Shown: piece by piece, positions 14,000-21,453 of the stretch | Layout: each line of letters begins with the position of its first letter | Position numbering within the stretch: position 1 is the stretch's first letter | Assembly (NCBI GenBank): GCA_019408975.1 | Contig: DXVA01000035.1 | Coordinates: 1 to 21,546, forward strand | Source of the DNA: Lentisphaeria bacterium | GTDB taxonomy: Bacteria; Verrucomicrobiota; Lentisphaeria; Victivallales; UBA1829 | Direction of reading: 5' to 3' | DNA length: 21,546 bases | Notes under the pieces: generated by a model | Seen by the model: the letters and a program-made list of their open reading frames with translations, nothing else | Told to the model about the DNA's origin: nothing | Database searches by the model: none | Program-made: the position numbers and the translations under genes

Positions 14000-16710
14000 T
14001 CAGCACCTCCGGCAGACTCAAAACACCGATCAAAAGGAAGCAGCTTGTCTTTCATGTCGAATTTCCGTATCATTTCAGTTGTAATGCTGTCATGCGGGGC
14101 AAACGGTATGAGATACTCGAACCGGCGGTCCATGACATAATTCAGCTCTTTCATCATAGCCGCCGCCTGCCTTTCATTTCCGGCAGACAGAATCAGGAGC
14201 TCTCCCTTGCGCATGATCCCGGTCTTCCCGCCACGCCCGACTGAAATCCTCACAGTCGGCACAGACGGTTCCGCCTCCCCTTTCCGAAGCCATATTTTAC
14301 CGAAGCGGGTTATCTTTTTCCCCGCTGTAAAACGGAAATAACTTTGCAGATTGCCGCTCTCTTTCAACTCCGCGGGATTCGGGTCCGCAGGAACCTGTAT
14401 CTCAAAAGACGGCACATTTCTGTCGTCCGTAAACGGGAATGAAGTAATGGCTCCGGCATTGCAGTGAAATACTTTTGACGTATAGACGATTCTGATTTCC
14501 GCCTTGGCGGGAAGAATGCTTTCTGCGTCATCTGCACGGACGCCGTTTACAAAAACCTGCGGAACGAAATTATAAATTTTGCGCGGTGTGACCGCCGCCC
14601 TGAACGGAGCGGAGTTGTCCAGTTTGACCGTGAACACGATTCTGTTGATATCCTTTTCCGAGGAAACCGCTGCGTTCAAGATACCGGAGGCGGGAAGCCT
14701 GCTCAAATTGCAGACCGCTTCAAATAAGGCGGGGCGGCGCGAGGGAAGAAAAGCGGTAAAACGGGTATCCGTTCCTTTCACATGATTTTCGAGAGCGGAA
14801 TTGTCCACTTCAAAATTCAATTTCATGGGTTCCTGCCAGGGATTCCCGAAATAGAAAATCGTATCTGCGGCACGGCCGTAGCGCGCCCGGTAAAGGAATT
14901 TTCCTCCGTCATTTACAGCTGCGGGAATCAGTGCCTGCCAGCCGTTCCTGATACACTCCAGCAGTTCCGGCATACAGTAAATGCTCTGCGGATTTCCGCT
15001 CTGCGTTACGTGAGACTGCGTGAAACCATACTGAAAATCCGTCAGGACCGCATGATCGCCGAGTTTCGCAAGTTTCTCATAAAACGCGTCCCGTGAAAGA
15101 TTGCGCCAGTCGGGAATCGTGCTGTCAACCAGAAAACCGGGACCGTGCATGACGGCGGGGCGCATTCCGATGTTATACCGGTTCAACGGCATCCAGCTAC
15201 GGAAAACCGGATTGAAAATACTGGTTTCGATCATCATATAATCTCCGCTCCCCTGCCCGTTTTTCCAGACGAACGGAGGATCTGCCGGGTTCAGGGAATG
15301 CAGGAAATCGATCATGCTTTTCACTGCAACGGATTCATCAATGAAAACCCCTTTTTCATCCCATGCGCGCCCAGGTTGCTTCGGGTCCTTTGCCGCAGGG
15401 CCGCGGTAAAAGACGCCCGGAGTTCCGCAGTCCATCGCGAAACCGGGAAAATTCAATTCCTGATAAAGCCGTTTCAAGTCGCTTCGGAAAGCCTTTGCAA
15501 AAGAGGTTCCCATAGGCAGCACCCGAATCTCACGGTCATGCGCGGTGGACCATGGTCCGAGAATCATCGGGATTCCGCCCTCCGTATCGCGGTTAACCGC
15601 ATCCGGATATTTTTCATTGGCAAGCTGGATTTCGCACCATGCGGGATTGGCATAGAATGCATAACCGAAATCCCTGCCGTTTTTCCTGAAAACCGCCGCG
15701 CGTTTCCGCTGGAACTCCGGCTGGGAAAGTTTGGCATACTCGAACAGGGACCCATTGACCGTACTGGCGAAATTTCTGGTGGAAAAACCGAATGCCGGTT
15801 TATAATCCCAGAGCTCCTGATGCCCGTAAGCATCGCCGGAACGTTTATACGGCGTATATGCCCAGTCAACGGCGGCGTAAAAGCGGCGCTCCTTTTCACG
15901 GTCCGGCTTGAAATACCATGCCCGGTACTGGCTGTGAGCATACCAGATATAAGGATTATCCTGATCCTGAACCGGACGCCATGTCTCCGGATACGCATCA
16001 TAAAAAGCCTGTACAACATTTTCCTCGCGCCCGAAGCGGACCGGCGCCACACCGATCAGGAAACGGAAACCAACAGAATCTCCCGGCGCCGCCACAATAC
16101 GCTGTGAAAATGAGATTCTTGCGCTGCCGGTTCCGGAAGGTTCATAACGTGCACCGTTCCAGCTCACATAATCAAACTGGAACTGCCCCAGAAAGACCGA
16201 ACGCGTGTCGGAAATCACAGCCGAAACCGGAAACGGCTGATTCAATCCTCCGCCGCCGATATGTTTTGTCGTGCGCCCTTTCAGCCCCAGGCGCGCAAAG
16301 GGCTTATCCCCTGCTTCCACGACATCGAATCCGCCCCAGTAGAAATCACCTTTCCTGTGCGGCACATGCAGATTCACACCCGGCTCCAGGCGCAGTTCCT
16401 TCCCGGTCTTGTTGTGAATCACGCAGTCCATCCGGAAAAGCTTCTCCGAAACCGATGTCTTCACCGTCCACGTAAAACCGGGGTTCGACAGGGCGTCCCT
16501 GCCGGTATAAGTCTTTCCGTTCATCCCGTCATATACATAAAATCCGCCGCTCAGCCTTTCATGCGGCAAAGTTTTTGTATCCAGCGTAAACGCACCGTCT
16601 TTCAATGTCAGAACTGCGGTATCCGATTCCAGCGCGGGAAGCCGGACGGATACGCACAATAGAAAAACAGCGCTCCACAATACAATTTTCCGATGTTTCT
16701 TACACGTCAT
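13996..16710 (-). CDS. Large secreted protein, putative glycoside hydrolase
   Basis: 904 residues with an N-terminal signal peptide (MTCKKHRKIVLWSAVFLLCV, cleavage near LPA). Residues about 30-290 look like a beta-sandwich (LEPGVNLHVPHRKGDFYWGG, GFRFLIGVAPVRFG). Residues about 300-640 look like a TIM barrel, with WYFKPDREKERRFY, GFAMDCGTPGVF (D427), RAWDEKGVFIDES (D451/E452), VWKNGQGSGDYMMIE and HAVLTDFQYGF. The C-terminus has more beta domains (IVFTVKLDNSAPFRAAV). Acidic residues at strand ends make a retaining or inverting hydrolase plausible, but I cannot name a GH family or the catalytic pair. AGGAG lies ten bases before the ATG. The gene is in one operon with pseudopilin-like, lipoprotein and small secreted genes under a LacI regulator. 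Confidence 0.75.
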   Translation of the reverse strand: MTCKKHRKIVLWSAVFLLCVSVRLPALESDTAVLTLKDGAFTLDTKTLPHERLSGGFYVYDGMNGKTYTGRDALSNPGFTWTVKTSVSEKLFRMDCVIHNKTGKELRLEPGVNLHVPHRKGDFYWGGFDVVEAGDKPFARLGLKGRTTKHIGGGGLNQPFPVSAVISDTRSVFLGQFQFDYVSWNGARYEPSGTGSARISFSQRIVAAPGDSVGFRFLIGVAPVRFGREENVVQAFYDAYPETWRPVQDQDNPYIWYAHSQYRAWYFKPDREKERRFYAAVDWAYTPYKRSGDAYGHQELWDYKPAFGFSTRNFASTVNGSLFEYAKLSQPEFQRKRAAVFRKNGRDFGYAFYANPAWCEIQLANEKYPDAVNRDTEGGIPMILGPWSTAHDREIRVLPMGTSFAKAFRSDLKRLYQELNFPGFAMDCGTPGVFYRGPAAKDPKQPGRAWDEKGVFIDESVAVKSMIDFLHSLNPADPPFVWKNGQGSGDYMMIETSIFNPVFRSWMPLNRYNIGMRPAVMHGPGFLVDSTIPDWRNLSRDAFYEKLAKLGDHAVLTDFQYGFTQSHVTQSGNPQSIYCMPELLECIRNGWQALIPAAVNDGGKFLYRARYGRAADTIFYFGNPWQEPMKLNFEVDNSALENHVKGTDTRFTAFLPSRRPALFEAVCNLSRLPASGILNAAVSSEKDINRIVFTVKLDNSAPFRAAVTPRKIYNFVPQVFVNGVRADDAESILPAKAEIRIVYTSKVFHCNAGAITSFPFTDDRNVPSFEIQVPADPNPAELKESGNLQSYFRFTAGKKITRFGKIWLRKGEAEPSVPTVRISVGRGGKTGIMRKGELLILSAGNERQAAAMMKELNYVMDRRFEYLIPFAPHDSITTEMIRKFDMKDKLLPFDRCFESAGGAE

Positions 16711-16750
16711 CGCAATCTCACTCCTGTTTTATATGATCCATTTCATATTC

Positions 16751-17374
16751 TCAATTCCAATGCCACCTGGAAAAATCGGTGACAAACTCTCCTCTGGAAT
16801 CCGTCGTCCCGAAATCATTCTGCCGCAGAAATTCCACATGCCCGTCTGCAAAAACAAAATTCGCCCGTTCATTTTCGTGCCGGAAATCCTTTTCATGCTG
16901 CCAGAAACGGGGAGGCAGCATATACGGTCCCCTGGAATCTCCGAAAAGAACAACCCCCGCCGGATTTTTCAGGAAACGCAGTCTGGCTTCCGGAGCCCCC
17001 GCCCTCTCCGCTGCGCGTGCCGTCAGGAAATAATTCATTCCGTAACTTGCCGCCCTCTGAACAGCCGGACTGAACAGAGGGCTTTCCTGTTTGAACATAT
17101 ATTCGTTGCGTTTATCCGCAGGGCAGCAGAAGTCAAGTTTATCCGTGGAATAAGGACGCAGGCAATGACTCCAGAACTTCCAGAGCGGTTTCATGGGAAT
17201 CGTAACCGGCGGCAATCCTCCATGATCTTTTTCATAGGAAAGCGTCATCCCGTAAAGCTTCTTCAGATTGCCCACGCAGCGGACCCGTTTCGCACTTTCC
17301 CCTGCCGCCCCCATCACAAGCATCAGGATTCCGGCGCAAAACAGGATCAAGACAAGTTCACGAATGTTCTTCAT
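16751..17374 (-). CDS. Degenerate pseudopilin-like protein (DUF1559-like C-terminus)
   Basis: 207 residues. The N-terminus NIRELVLILFCAGILMLVM is a single membrane helix that lines up with a pseudopilin helix, but the normal FTLIE cleavage motif is gone and only a glutamate at the corresponding place remains. After it come CVGNLKKLYGMTLSYEKDHGGLPP and, at the end, HENERANFVFADGHVEFLRQ, the NLK-type and DGH elements typical of DUF1559-type pseudopilins abundant in Planctomycetes and Lentisphaerota. Two ATGs stand side by side; I chose 17374 because GAGGG is then six bases away, against three for 17377. The gene begins nine bases after the stop of the upstream pseudopilin gene, so they are surely co-transcribed and may form one assembly. 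Confidence 0.75.
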   Translation of the reverse strand: MKNIRELVLILFCAGILMLVMGAAGESAKRVRCVGNLKKLYGMTLSYEKDHGGLPPVTIPMKPLWKFWSHCLRPYSTDKLDFCCPADKRNEYMFKQESPLFSPAVQRAASYGMNYFLTARAAERAGAPEARLRFLKNPAGVVLFGDSRGPYMLPPRFWQHEKDFRHENERANFVFADGHVEFLRQNDFGTTDSRGEFVTDFSRWHWN

Positions 17375-17383
17375 CATCCGCCC

Positions 17384-18451
17384 TCACAGCTGCTCCAGCC
17401 CGAAAAGCGGGTGGGAAGATCCCAGATTCCAGAATTTGACGGGAGCCTTGATCACAGTCCTCTCCGCATGAAAATCCAGGTAAAGCATATTACCCCCGTT
17501 GCTGTGTCTCTGCGGCAATTTCCGGCTGAGCACGAAAGCATCTGCAATTCCGCCGGAATTATAAATATCCCCTCCGACATAGGGAGCGGAAAGCCTTCTG
17601 TTTTTTACATTTCCGTCGGCAAGGGCATATACCCTGCTGGGCTGTTTCAGTTTTGAAAAACCGCAAAGCTTCCATCCGTAGTCAGGAACAGTGAACAATC
17701 CGGTTTTCGTATTGTTGTTATAAGTTGCATTGGCGACATAGCTCAGATACCAGCCGCTTACGGAAAATATCTCCGACTCGCCCAGGGCGGAAACGGCACG
17801 ATGAGACGGGCAGACAAAACTTTTATAAGTCCTCGGTTCCGCAGCGCCGGTGATCGCATTGAAATCAACCGCAATATGATTCGCCCCCAGATATGGCGCA
17901 AGTATGATATGAAATCCCTTGCGCGTCTTTCCCGGTTCCCCGTTCAATATTTCTGTATAGGCATCACAAAGATTGCCGGCATAATCTCCGGAATAACTGC
18001 CGAGCGCCACCCCGAACTGCTTCAGATTATTCAGGCAGAATGCCGACTGTGCCGTTGCCCGCGCCTTGTTCAATGCCGGCAGCAGCATACCCGCCAGAAT
18101 CGCGATGATCGCAACAACAATGAGGAGCTCAATCAATGTAAAAATCTTTATTTTCATCCGGAAAGGCAGAACCGATGAACCGGGAACTTTGAAGAAGGAG
18201 GGGAAAGCATATAAGGCTTGAAACCGTTCCCGTTGCGGAATATGGCTGATTCCGGCGTCGGAGGAAATATCATGGAGGGGAGCTCGTTCAAGGCACTGAA
18301 GACCATTTGCATCATAACAGGATTCCGGGCTCAAGGCCAAACTTATTCTCTGTATGACTCTCTTCAGATGGTTACGGAGCAAAATACTCCCTTCACCAGT
18401 TTTCATCATGAAAAATTCGATCAATGCAGAACCTACCGGATGTCTGTGCAT
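17384..18451 (-). CDS. Type II secretion/type IV pilin-like pseudopilin with long N-terminal leader
   Basis: 355 residues from ATG 18451. The hallmark KIKIFTLIELLIV segment followed by a hydrophobic helix and LLPALNKARATAQ is the prepilin cleavage/methylation helix. The C-terminal body (CLNNLKQFGVALGSYSGDY, HSNGGNMLYLDFHAE) is DUF1559-like. The prepilin helix starts only at residue 99, after a leader far longer than the usual 6-20 residues. The long start is favoured because GGGAG precedes ATG 18451 by 5-6 bases, while the internal ATG at 18157 (MKIKIFTL) has no ribosome-binding site. The leader is rich in Arg, Leu and Ser. Its promoter (18479-18507) overlaps the end of the LacI gene. The protein may display or anchor carbohydrate-active proteins; this is inference. 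Confidence 0.85.
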   Translation of the reverse strand: MHRHPVGSALIEFFMMKTGEGSILLRNHLKRVIQRISLALSPESCYDANGLQCLERAPLHDISSDAGISHIPQRERFQALYAFPSFFKVPGSSVLPFRMKIKIFTLIELLIVVAIIAILAGMLLPALNKARATAQSAFCLNNLKQFGVALGSYSGDYAGNLCDAYTEILNGEPGKTRKGFHIILAPYLGANHIAVDFNAITGAAEPRTYKSFVCPSHRAVSALGESEIFSVSGWYLSYVANATYNNNTKTGLFTVPDYGWKLCGFSKLKQPSRVYALADGNVKNRRLSAPYVGGDIYNSGGIADAFVLSRKLPQRHSNGGNMLYLDFHAERTVIKAPVKFWNLGSSHPLFGLEQL

Positions 18452-18478
18452 TTCCTCTCCCTTTCTGTTATTCTCTAT

Positions 18479-18507
18479 ATTATACATGATAATCACACAA
18501 AATTGAA
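18479..18507 (-). promoter_or_regulatory. Internal promoter before the pseudopilin gene
   Basis: A perfect TATAAT (18484-18479, minus strand) lies 28 bases before the pseudopilin ATG and overlaps the LacI gene stop codon. The -35 at 17 bases is poor (TTCAAT, 18507-18502). The short distance to the ATG makes the leader short. It may add to read-through from the LacI promoter. Confidence 0.4.
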
Positions 18508-19529
18508 GGACGCAGCAGCAGAGATTTCTCATGCATTCCTTTCAACATGCCTGCAAGTTTTTCCATCGCCGCCACTCCCATCTCATAAAACGGCATGATG
18601 ATTCTGGGTGCATAGAAAAACGGATAATGTGCAATATTTTTCGAATCGACCATGACCGGATGCAGTTCCTCATTCGGTCGGAATCCGCGTATGGCAAACT
18701 CATTCATGACAAGATACACCAGAAAACTGCTGGTGAAAAAGAGTCCCAGAGGATATTCGGCACGTTCCCCGATTCCATCAAAAAAAGCATCGAATATCTT
18801 TCGGGAGCGGACGGTGAAATCGCCATACGGTTCTCCGACACGGGGAAAATCAAGCGGAAAACTCACTCCGACCGTATCACGCAGACCATCTTCAAATCCT
18901 TTTTTCCGGAAAACATCATATGCGTTTTCAGAATTATAGACAACGGAATAACTGCGGCATGAACGCCCCCGCAGATACTCCGCAGCCAGCCGGCCCGAAT
19001 ATTCCTCATCGATATTCAATGTCACCATGTCGGGCAGCAGGTCATCGAAATTGAAATTGCGGTCGTTCATGAAGACGATTTTCCCGCCGCTTGCAACATA
19101 TTTTTCACAGCCTTTGCGAAGTATTTTCCGGTCCATTCTCTGATGCAGGTAAAACAGAACGCCGGTATTTTTTTCCCGGCAGACGGATTCCAGAAACGAA
19201 AGATAATCCATGTCCTCATTTTCATTGTAATGATGGATCATCAGCGGATATCCGAATTCGAGCGCAGTACGGGATATTCCCATGGTCAGGCGCGTAATCT
19301 CCGGAGATGTCCATGCCGGAAGAAGCACACGGATTGCCGGAAGTTTCCCGCGCCGGAGCAGAGACGCCTGAAGATTGCAGGTATAGCCCATCTCCTCGGC
19401 AGCCTTCCGGATAATGATGCGAGTCTCCTCAGAGATCCGGTCATACGGGTCCTTCTCGCTTCGGAGGGCACGGGAAACAACTCCGAGCGAAAATCCTGTC
19501 TTTCTTGCAATATCAATCTGCCGAACCAT
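18480..19529 (-). CDS. LacI-family transcriptional regulator
   Basis: 349 residues. The N-terminal LacI helix-turn-helix is visible as QIDIARKTGFSLGVVSRALR followed by EETRIIIRKAAEEMGYTCN; the more usual T-x-VSRVLN reads VVSRALR. The sensor domain (IRVLLPAW, GVLFYLHQ, GKIVFMNDR, VTLNIDEEYSGRLAAEYLRG, GFEDGL) is of the Peripla_BP_3 type. AGGAG lies six bases before ATG 19529. Its promoter and a perfect 16-bp palindrome at the start point argue for autoregulation. It is the first gene of the pseudopilin/hydrolase operon, 28 bases ahead of the pseudopilin gene, so it probably controls the whole operon in response to a sugar released from the substrate. The ligand is unknown. Confidence 0.9.
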   Translation of the reverse strand: MVRQIDIARKTGFSLGVVSRALRSEKDPYDRISEETRIIIRKAAEEMGYTCNLQASLLRRGKLPAIRVLLPAWTSPEITRLTMGISRTALEFGYPLMIHHYNENEDMDYLSFLESVCREKNTGVLFYLHQRMDRKILRKGCEKYVASGGKIVFMNDRNFNFDDLLPDMVTLNIDEEYSGRLAAEYLRGRSCRSYSVVYNSENAYDVFRKKGFEDGLRDTVGVSFPLDFPRVGEPYGDFTVRSRKIFDAFFDGIGERAEYPLGLFFTSSFLVYLVMNEFAIRGFRPNEELHPVMVDSKNIAHYPFFYAPRIIMPFYEMGVAAMEKLAGMLKGMHEKSLLLRPSILCDYHV

Positions 19530-19551
19530 TCAGAACTCCTGTTTTTATCCA

Positions 19552-19567
19552 GAACAATCGATTGTTC
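19552..19567. promoter_or_regulatory. Perfect 16-bp palindromic operator (GAACAATCGATTGTTC)
   Basis: GAACAATCGATTGTTC is a perfect palindrome with a central CG, the form typical of LacI-family operators. It occupies about +1 to +16 relative to the LacI gene promoter and should block transcription when bound by LacI. It is the only perfect copy I noticed in the window; the GntR-family promoter region carries the same half-site. Confidence 0.7.
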
Positions 19568-19574
19568 GTTATAT

Positions 19575-19602
19575 ATTATAAACAGAAAAGATGTTTTGTC
19601 AA
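19575..19602 (-). promoter_or_regulatory. Consensus sigma-70 promoter of the LacI-pseudopilin operon
   Basis: On the minus strand TTGACA (19602-19597) and TATAAT (19580-19575) are perfect with a 16-base spacer. Predicted start point near 19568, directly at the edge of the palindromic operator and about 39 bases before the LacI ATG. Confidence 0.8.
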
Positions 19603-19712
19603 GGGGATGACGATGCAAAAAAACATATTTTTCCAGAGAATACAAAGATAACACGACACCTCATCCGCAATTCCGAAAGAGAATCGCGTTAAAAATTTTC
19701 CGACTAAATCAT

Positions 19713-19849
19713 GGTGCAGGTGCATCGCATCTGCCGCGATCCAACTGCGTAAGTGGGTCGTGCGCAGCACAAAATCCCCCGCCGATGGGGGAAGGAACAT
19801 GAGGGCTGCGCGCCCTCAAACTCCGCGGCAGGTGAAAGTCACCTGCACC
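19713..19849. repeat. Multi-hairpin intergenic element with 10-bp terminal inverted repeats
   Basis: The element is bounded by GGTGCAGGTG (19713-19722) and CACCTGCACC (19840-19849), perfect inverses. Inside are at least five compact hairpins in a row: ATCGC/GCGAT (19724-19740); GTGC/GCAC (19760-19770), or alternatively CTGCG/CGCAG (19745-19767); TCCCCC/GGGGGA (19775-19792); TGAGGGC/GCCCTCA (19800-19818); and GCAGGTGA/TCACCTGC (19828-19846), whose outer arm shares the right terminal repeat. A further small hairpin, GCAAA-CAAG-TTTGC, follows at 19853-19866. It is GC-rich inside AT-rich surroundings and has no plausible reading frame. It could be a dispersed palindromic/MITE-like repeat or a structured RNA. 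No second copy is in this window. Confidence 0.6.
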
Positions 19850-19980
19850 CCGGCAAACAAGTTTGCTGTCTTAAGGATTATAATGATTTTTTATTTTCGA
19901 ATTCAATATTTCCAAATGAACAACCCCGGTACAGAGCATCGCACTATTAAAACAATTTTTTTTAATAATTTCTTTTCTCA
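19850..19980. other. AT-rich non-coding stretch upstream of the DegT promoter
   Basis: With the LacI promoter, the multi-hairpin element and the DegT promoter, the gap without a gene runs from 19530 to 20062. This segment is AT-rich with a long T-run (about 19953-19961) and an inverted ATTAAAA/TTTTAAT pair near 19945-19965. It may act as an UP-like element for the promoter that starts at 19981. I see no gene in it. The stretch 19603-19712 likewise shows no feature I can support. Confidence 0.35.
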
Positions 19981-20009
19981 TTGACAATTCAACAGAGCGA
20001 GATTATTGT
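19981..20009 (+). promoter_or_regulatory. Promoter of the DegT-aminotransferase operon
   Basis: Perfect TTGACA (19981-19986), a 17-base spacer and TATTGT (20004-20009, four of six matches). Predicted start point near 20016, inside the inverted repeat at 20012-20024. Confidence 0.6.
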
Positions 20010-20011
20010 AA

Positions 20012-20046
20012 TAACCAATGGTTAATTAAAACCCTATGGTTAATTA
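20012..20046. promoter_or_regulatory. Operator-like repeats before the DegT-family gene
   Basis: TAACCA-A-TGGTTA (20012-20024) is a perfect 6+1+6 inverted repeat at the predicted start point. ATGGTTAATTA is repeated exactly at 20018-20028 and 20036-20046, a period of 18 bases. Placement between promoter and ribosome-binding site fits a repressor site. The regulator is not identified. Confidence 0.5.
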
Positions 20047-20062
20047 TACAGGAGATCAAACA

Positions 20063-21388
20063 ATGGAAAGTGTCAAGCTGGCTCTCAAAGGCGGTCCCCG
20101 GGCAATAGACGGGGAAAACGAAAAAATCTTTCACTGGCCGATTGTCACGGAGGAAGATTTCGAAGCGGTAAAGGCAATCATTGCCGATGGAGGCAAACCG
20201 AGCTGCACGGACATCACAATGGAGTTTGAAAAGGAGTGGGCTGCCTACAACGGCGTGAAGCATGCCCTCGGAACCTGCAATGGAACAGCGGCGCTGGCGG
20301 CGGGGCTGTGGGCTCTCGGGGTCGGCGCCGGCGACGAAGTCATCGCCCCAAGCATGACCTACTGGGCGACCTGCGCATGTGCCATCCAGCTGGGGGCAAG
20401 CGTGAACTTTGTCGACGTCGATCCGGAAACACTCTGCATTGATCCCGAAGACGTTGAGCGCCGGATCGGTCCGCGCACCAGAGTGATCATCGTTGTAAAC
20501 TACGGCGGATATCCCGCGGACTGGGACAGGCTTCTGCCTCTGGCGAAAAAATACGGACTGCGGATTCTGGAGGACAATTCACATGGCCACGGCGCCATGT
20601 ACAAAGGGCGCATGTGCGGGTCGTTCGGCGATGTCGCCGGAGCCAGCATGATGTCATGCAAGGCATTTGCAATCGGGGAAGCGGGAATGATCACCACAAA
20701 CGATACGGATCTTTACAAGCGCTGTATCGCCTACGGGCACTATGAGCGGACTTTCGCAAGCAAATACAATACCGATGCCGTCCCGATGGATCTTCCCGAT
20801 CTGTCTCCCTATGTCGGCATCCCGATCGGCGGATGCAAACACCGCATGAACCAGATGTGCTCCGCCATGGGACGGGTCCAACTCAAACACTATCCGGAGC
20901 GGATTGCGGAAATAGACAGGGCAATGACTTACTTCTCCGACCGTCTTGACGAACTGCCCGGACTGCGTGCCGTCCGCCCGCCGGAGAATTCAGGCATGAC
21001 CAAAGGCGGCTGGTATCTCCCGCTCTGCCATTATGACGCATCAAAACTCGGCGGACTCAAACTCGGAAAATTCATTGAGGCGCTGAAAGCCGAAGGCGTT
21101 CCCTGCAATCCCGGAGCCAACAAACCGATTCACGGCAATCCCTATTTTCATACACTCGACTACTTCCGCATGGGAACTCCCACCGTCGAAGCGTTCGGTC
21201 AGCGCAGAATCGAAACCAACACCGATTCACAACTGCCGGTCACGATGGGGGCGGCGGAAAAGATTTTCATGCTTCCCTGGTTCAAGCATTTTGACATTCC
21301 CGCAATAGACACTTACATTAACGCTTTCAGGAAAGTGACCGATCACGCCGGCGAACTTCTGGAAGACCGGAACAGCGAGGCGAAATAA
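20063..21388 (+). CDS. DegT/DnrJ/EryC1/StrS-family PLP-dependent aminotransferase
   Basis: 441 residues with the family layout: CNGTAALAAGLWALGVGAGDEVIAP (cofactor-phosphate loop), VDVDPETLCIDPEDVE, ILEDNSHGHGAMYKG, and the PLP lysine K200 in SCKAFAIGEAGMITTND. The canonical GEGG reads GEAG. Family members transaminate keto-sugars for deoxyaminosugars or cyclitols, and some act as dehydratases. This one is longer than the usual 370-400 residues, with extra sequence around the C-terminal third. ATG 20063 is chosen because AGGAG (20050-20054) is eight bases upstream; the ATG at 20036 lies in the operator-like repeat. It is followed 65 bases later by an amidohydrolase gene, so a role in amino-sugar or cyclitol breakdown or modification is as likely as glycan synthesis. 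Confidence 0.88.
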   Translation: MESVKLALKGGPRAIDGENEKIFHWPIVTEEDFEAVKAIIADGGKPSCTDITMEFEKEWAAYNGVKHALGTCNGTAALAAGLWALGVGAGDEVIAPSMTYWATCACAIQLGASVNFVDVDPETLCIDPEDVERRIGPRTRVIIVVNYGGYPADWDRLLPLAKKYGLRILEDNSHGHGAMYKGRMCGSFGDVAGASMMSCKAFAIGEAGMITTNDTDLYKRCIAYGHYERTFASKYNTDAVPMDLPDLSPYVGIPIGGCKHRMNQMCSAMGRVQLKHYPERIAEIDRAMTYFSDRLDELPGLRAVRPPENSGMTKGGWYLPLCHYDASKLGGLKLGKFIEALKAEGVPCNPGANKPIHGNPYFHTLDYFRMGTPTVEAFGQRRIETNTDSQLPVTMGAAEKIFMLPWFKHFDIPAIDTYINAFRKVTDHAGELLEDRNSEAK

Positions 21389-21453
21389 CAGCATCCGGCA
21401 TTTCCCCTTGCAGAGACTCAAACAACATCTGAAAGAATACAAGGATTCAGCAA

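Noticed and set aside
19713..19849. CRISPR array, tRNA or group II intron domain as explanation for the hairpin block
   Set aside because: No regularly spaced direct repeats, no cloverleaf with anticodon and T-loop, and no domain V signature (AGC...GAAA...GUUY) were found.
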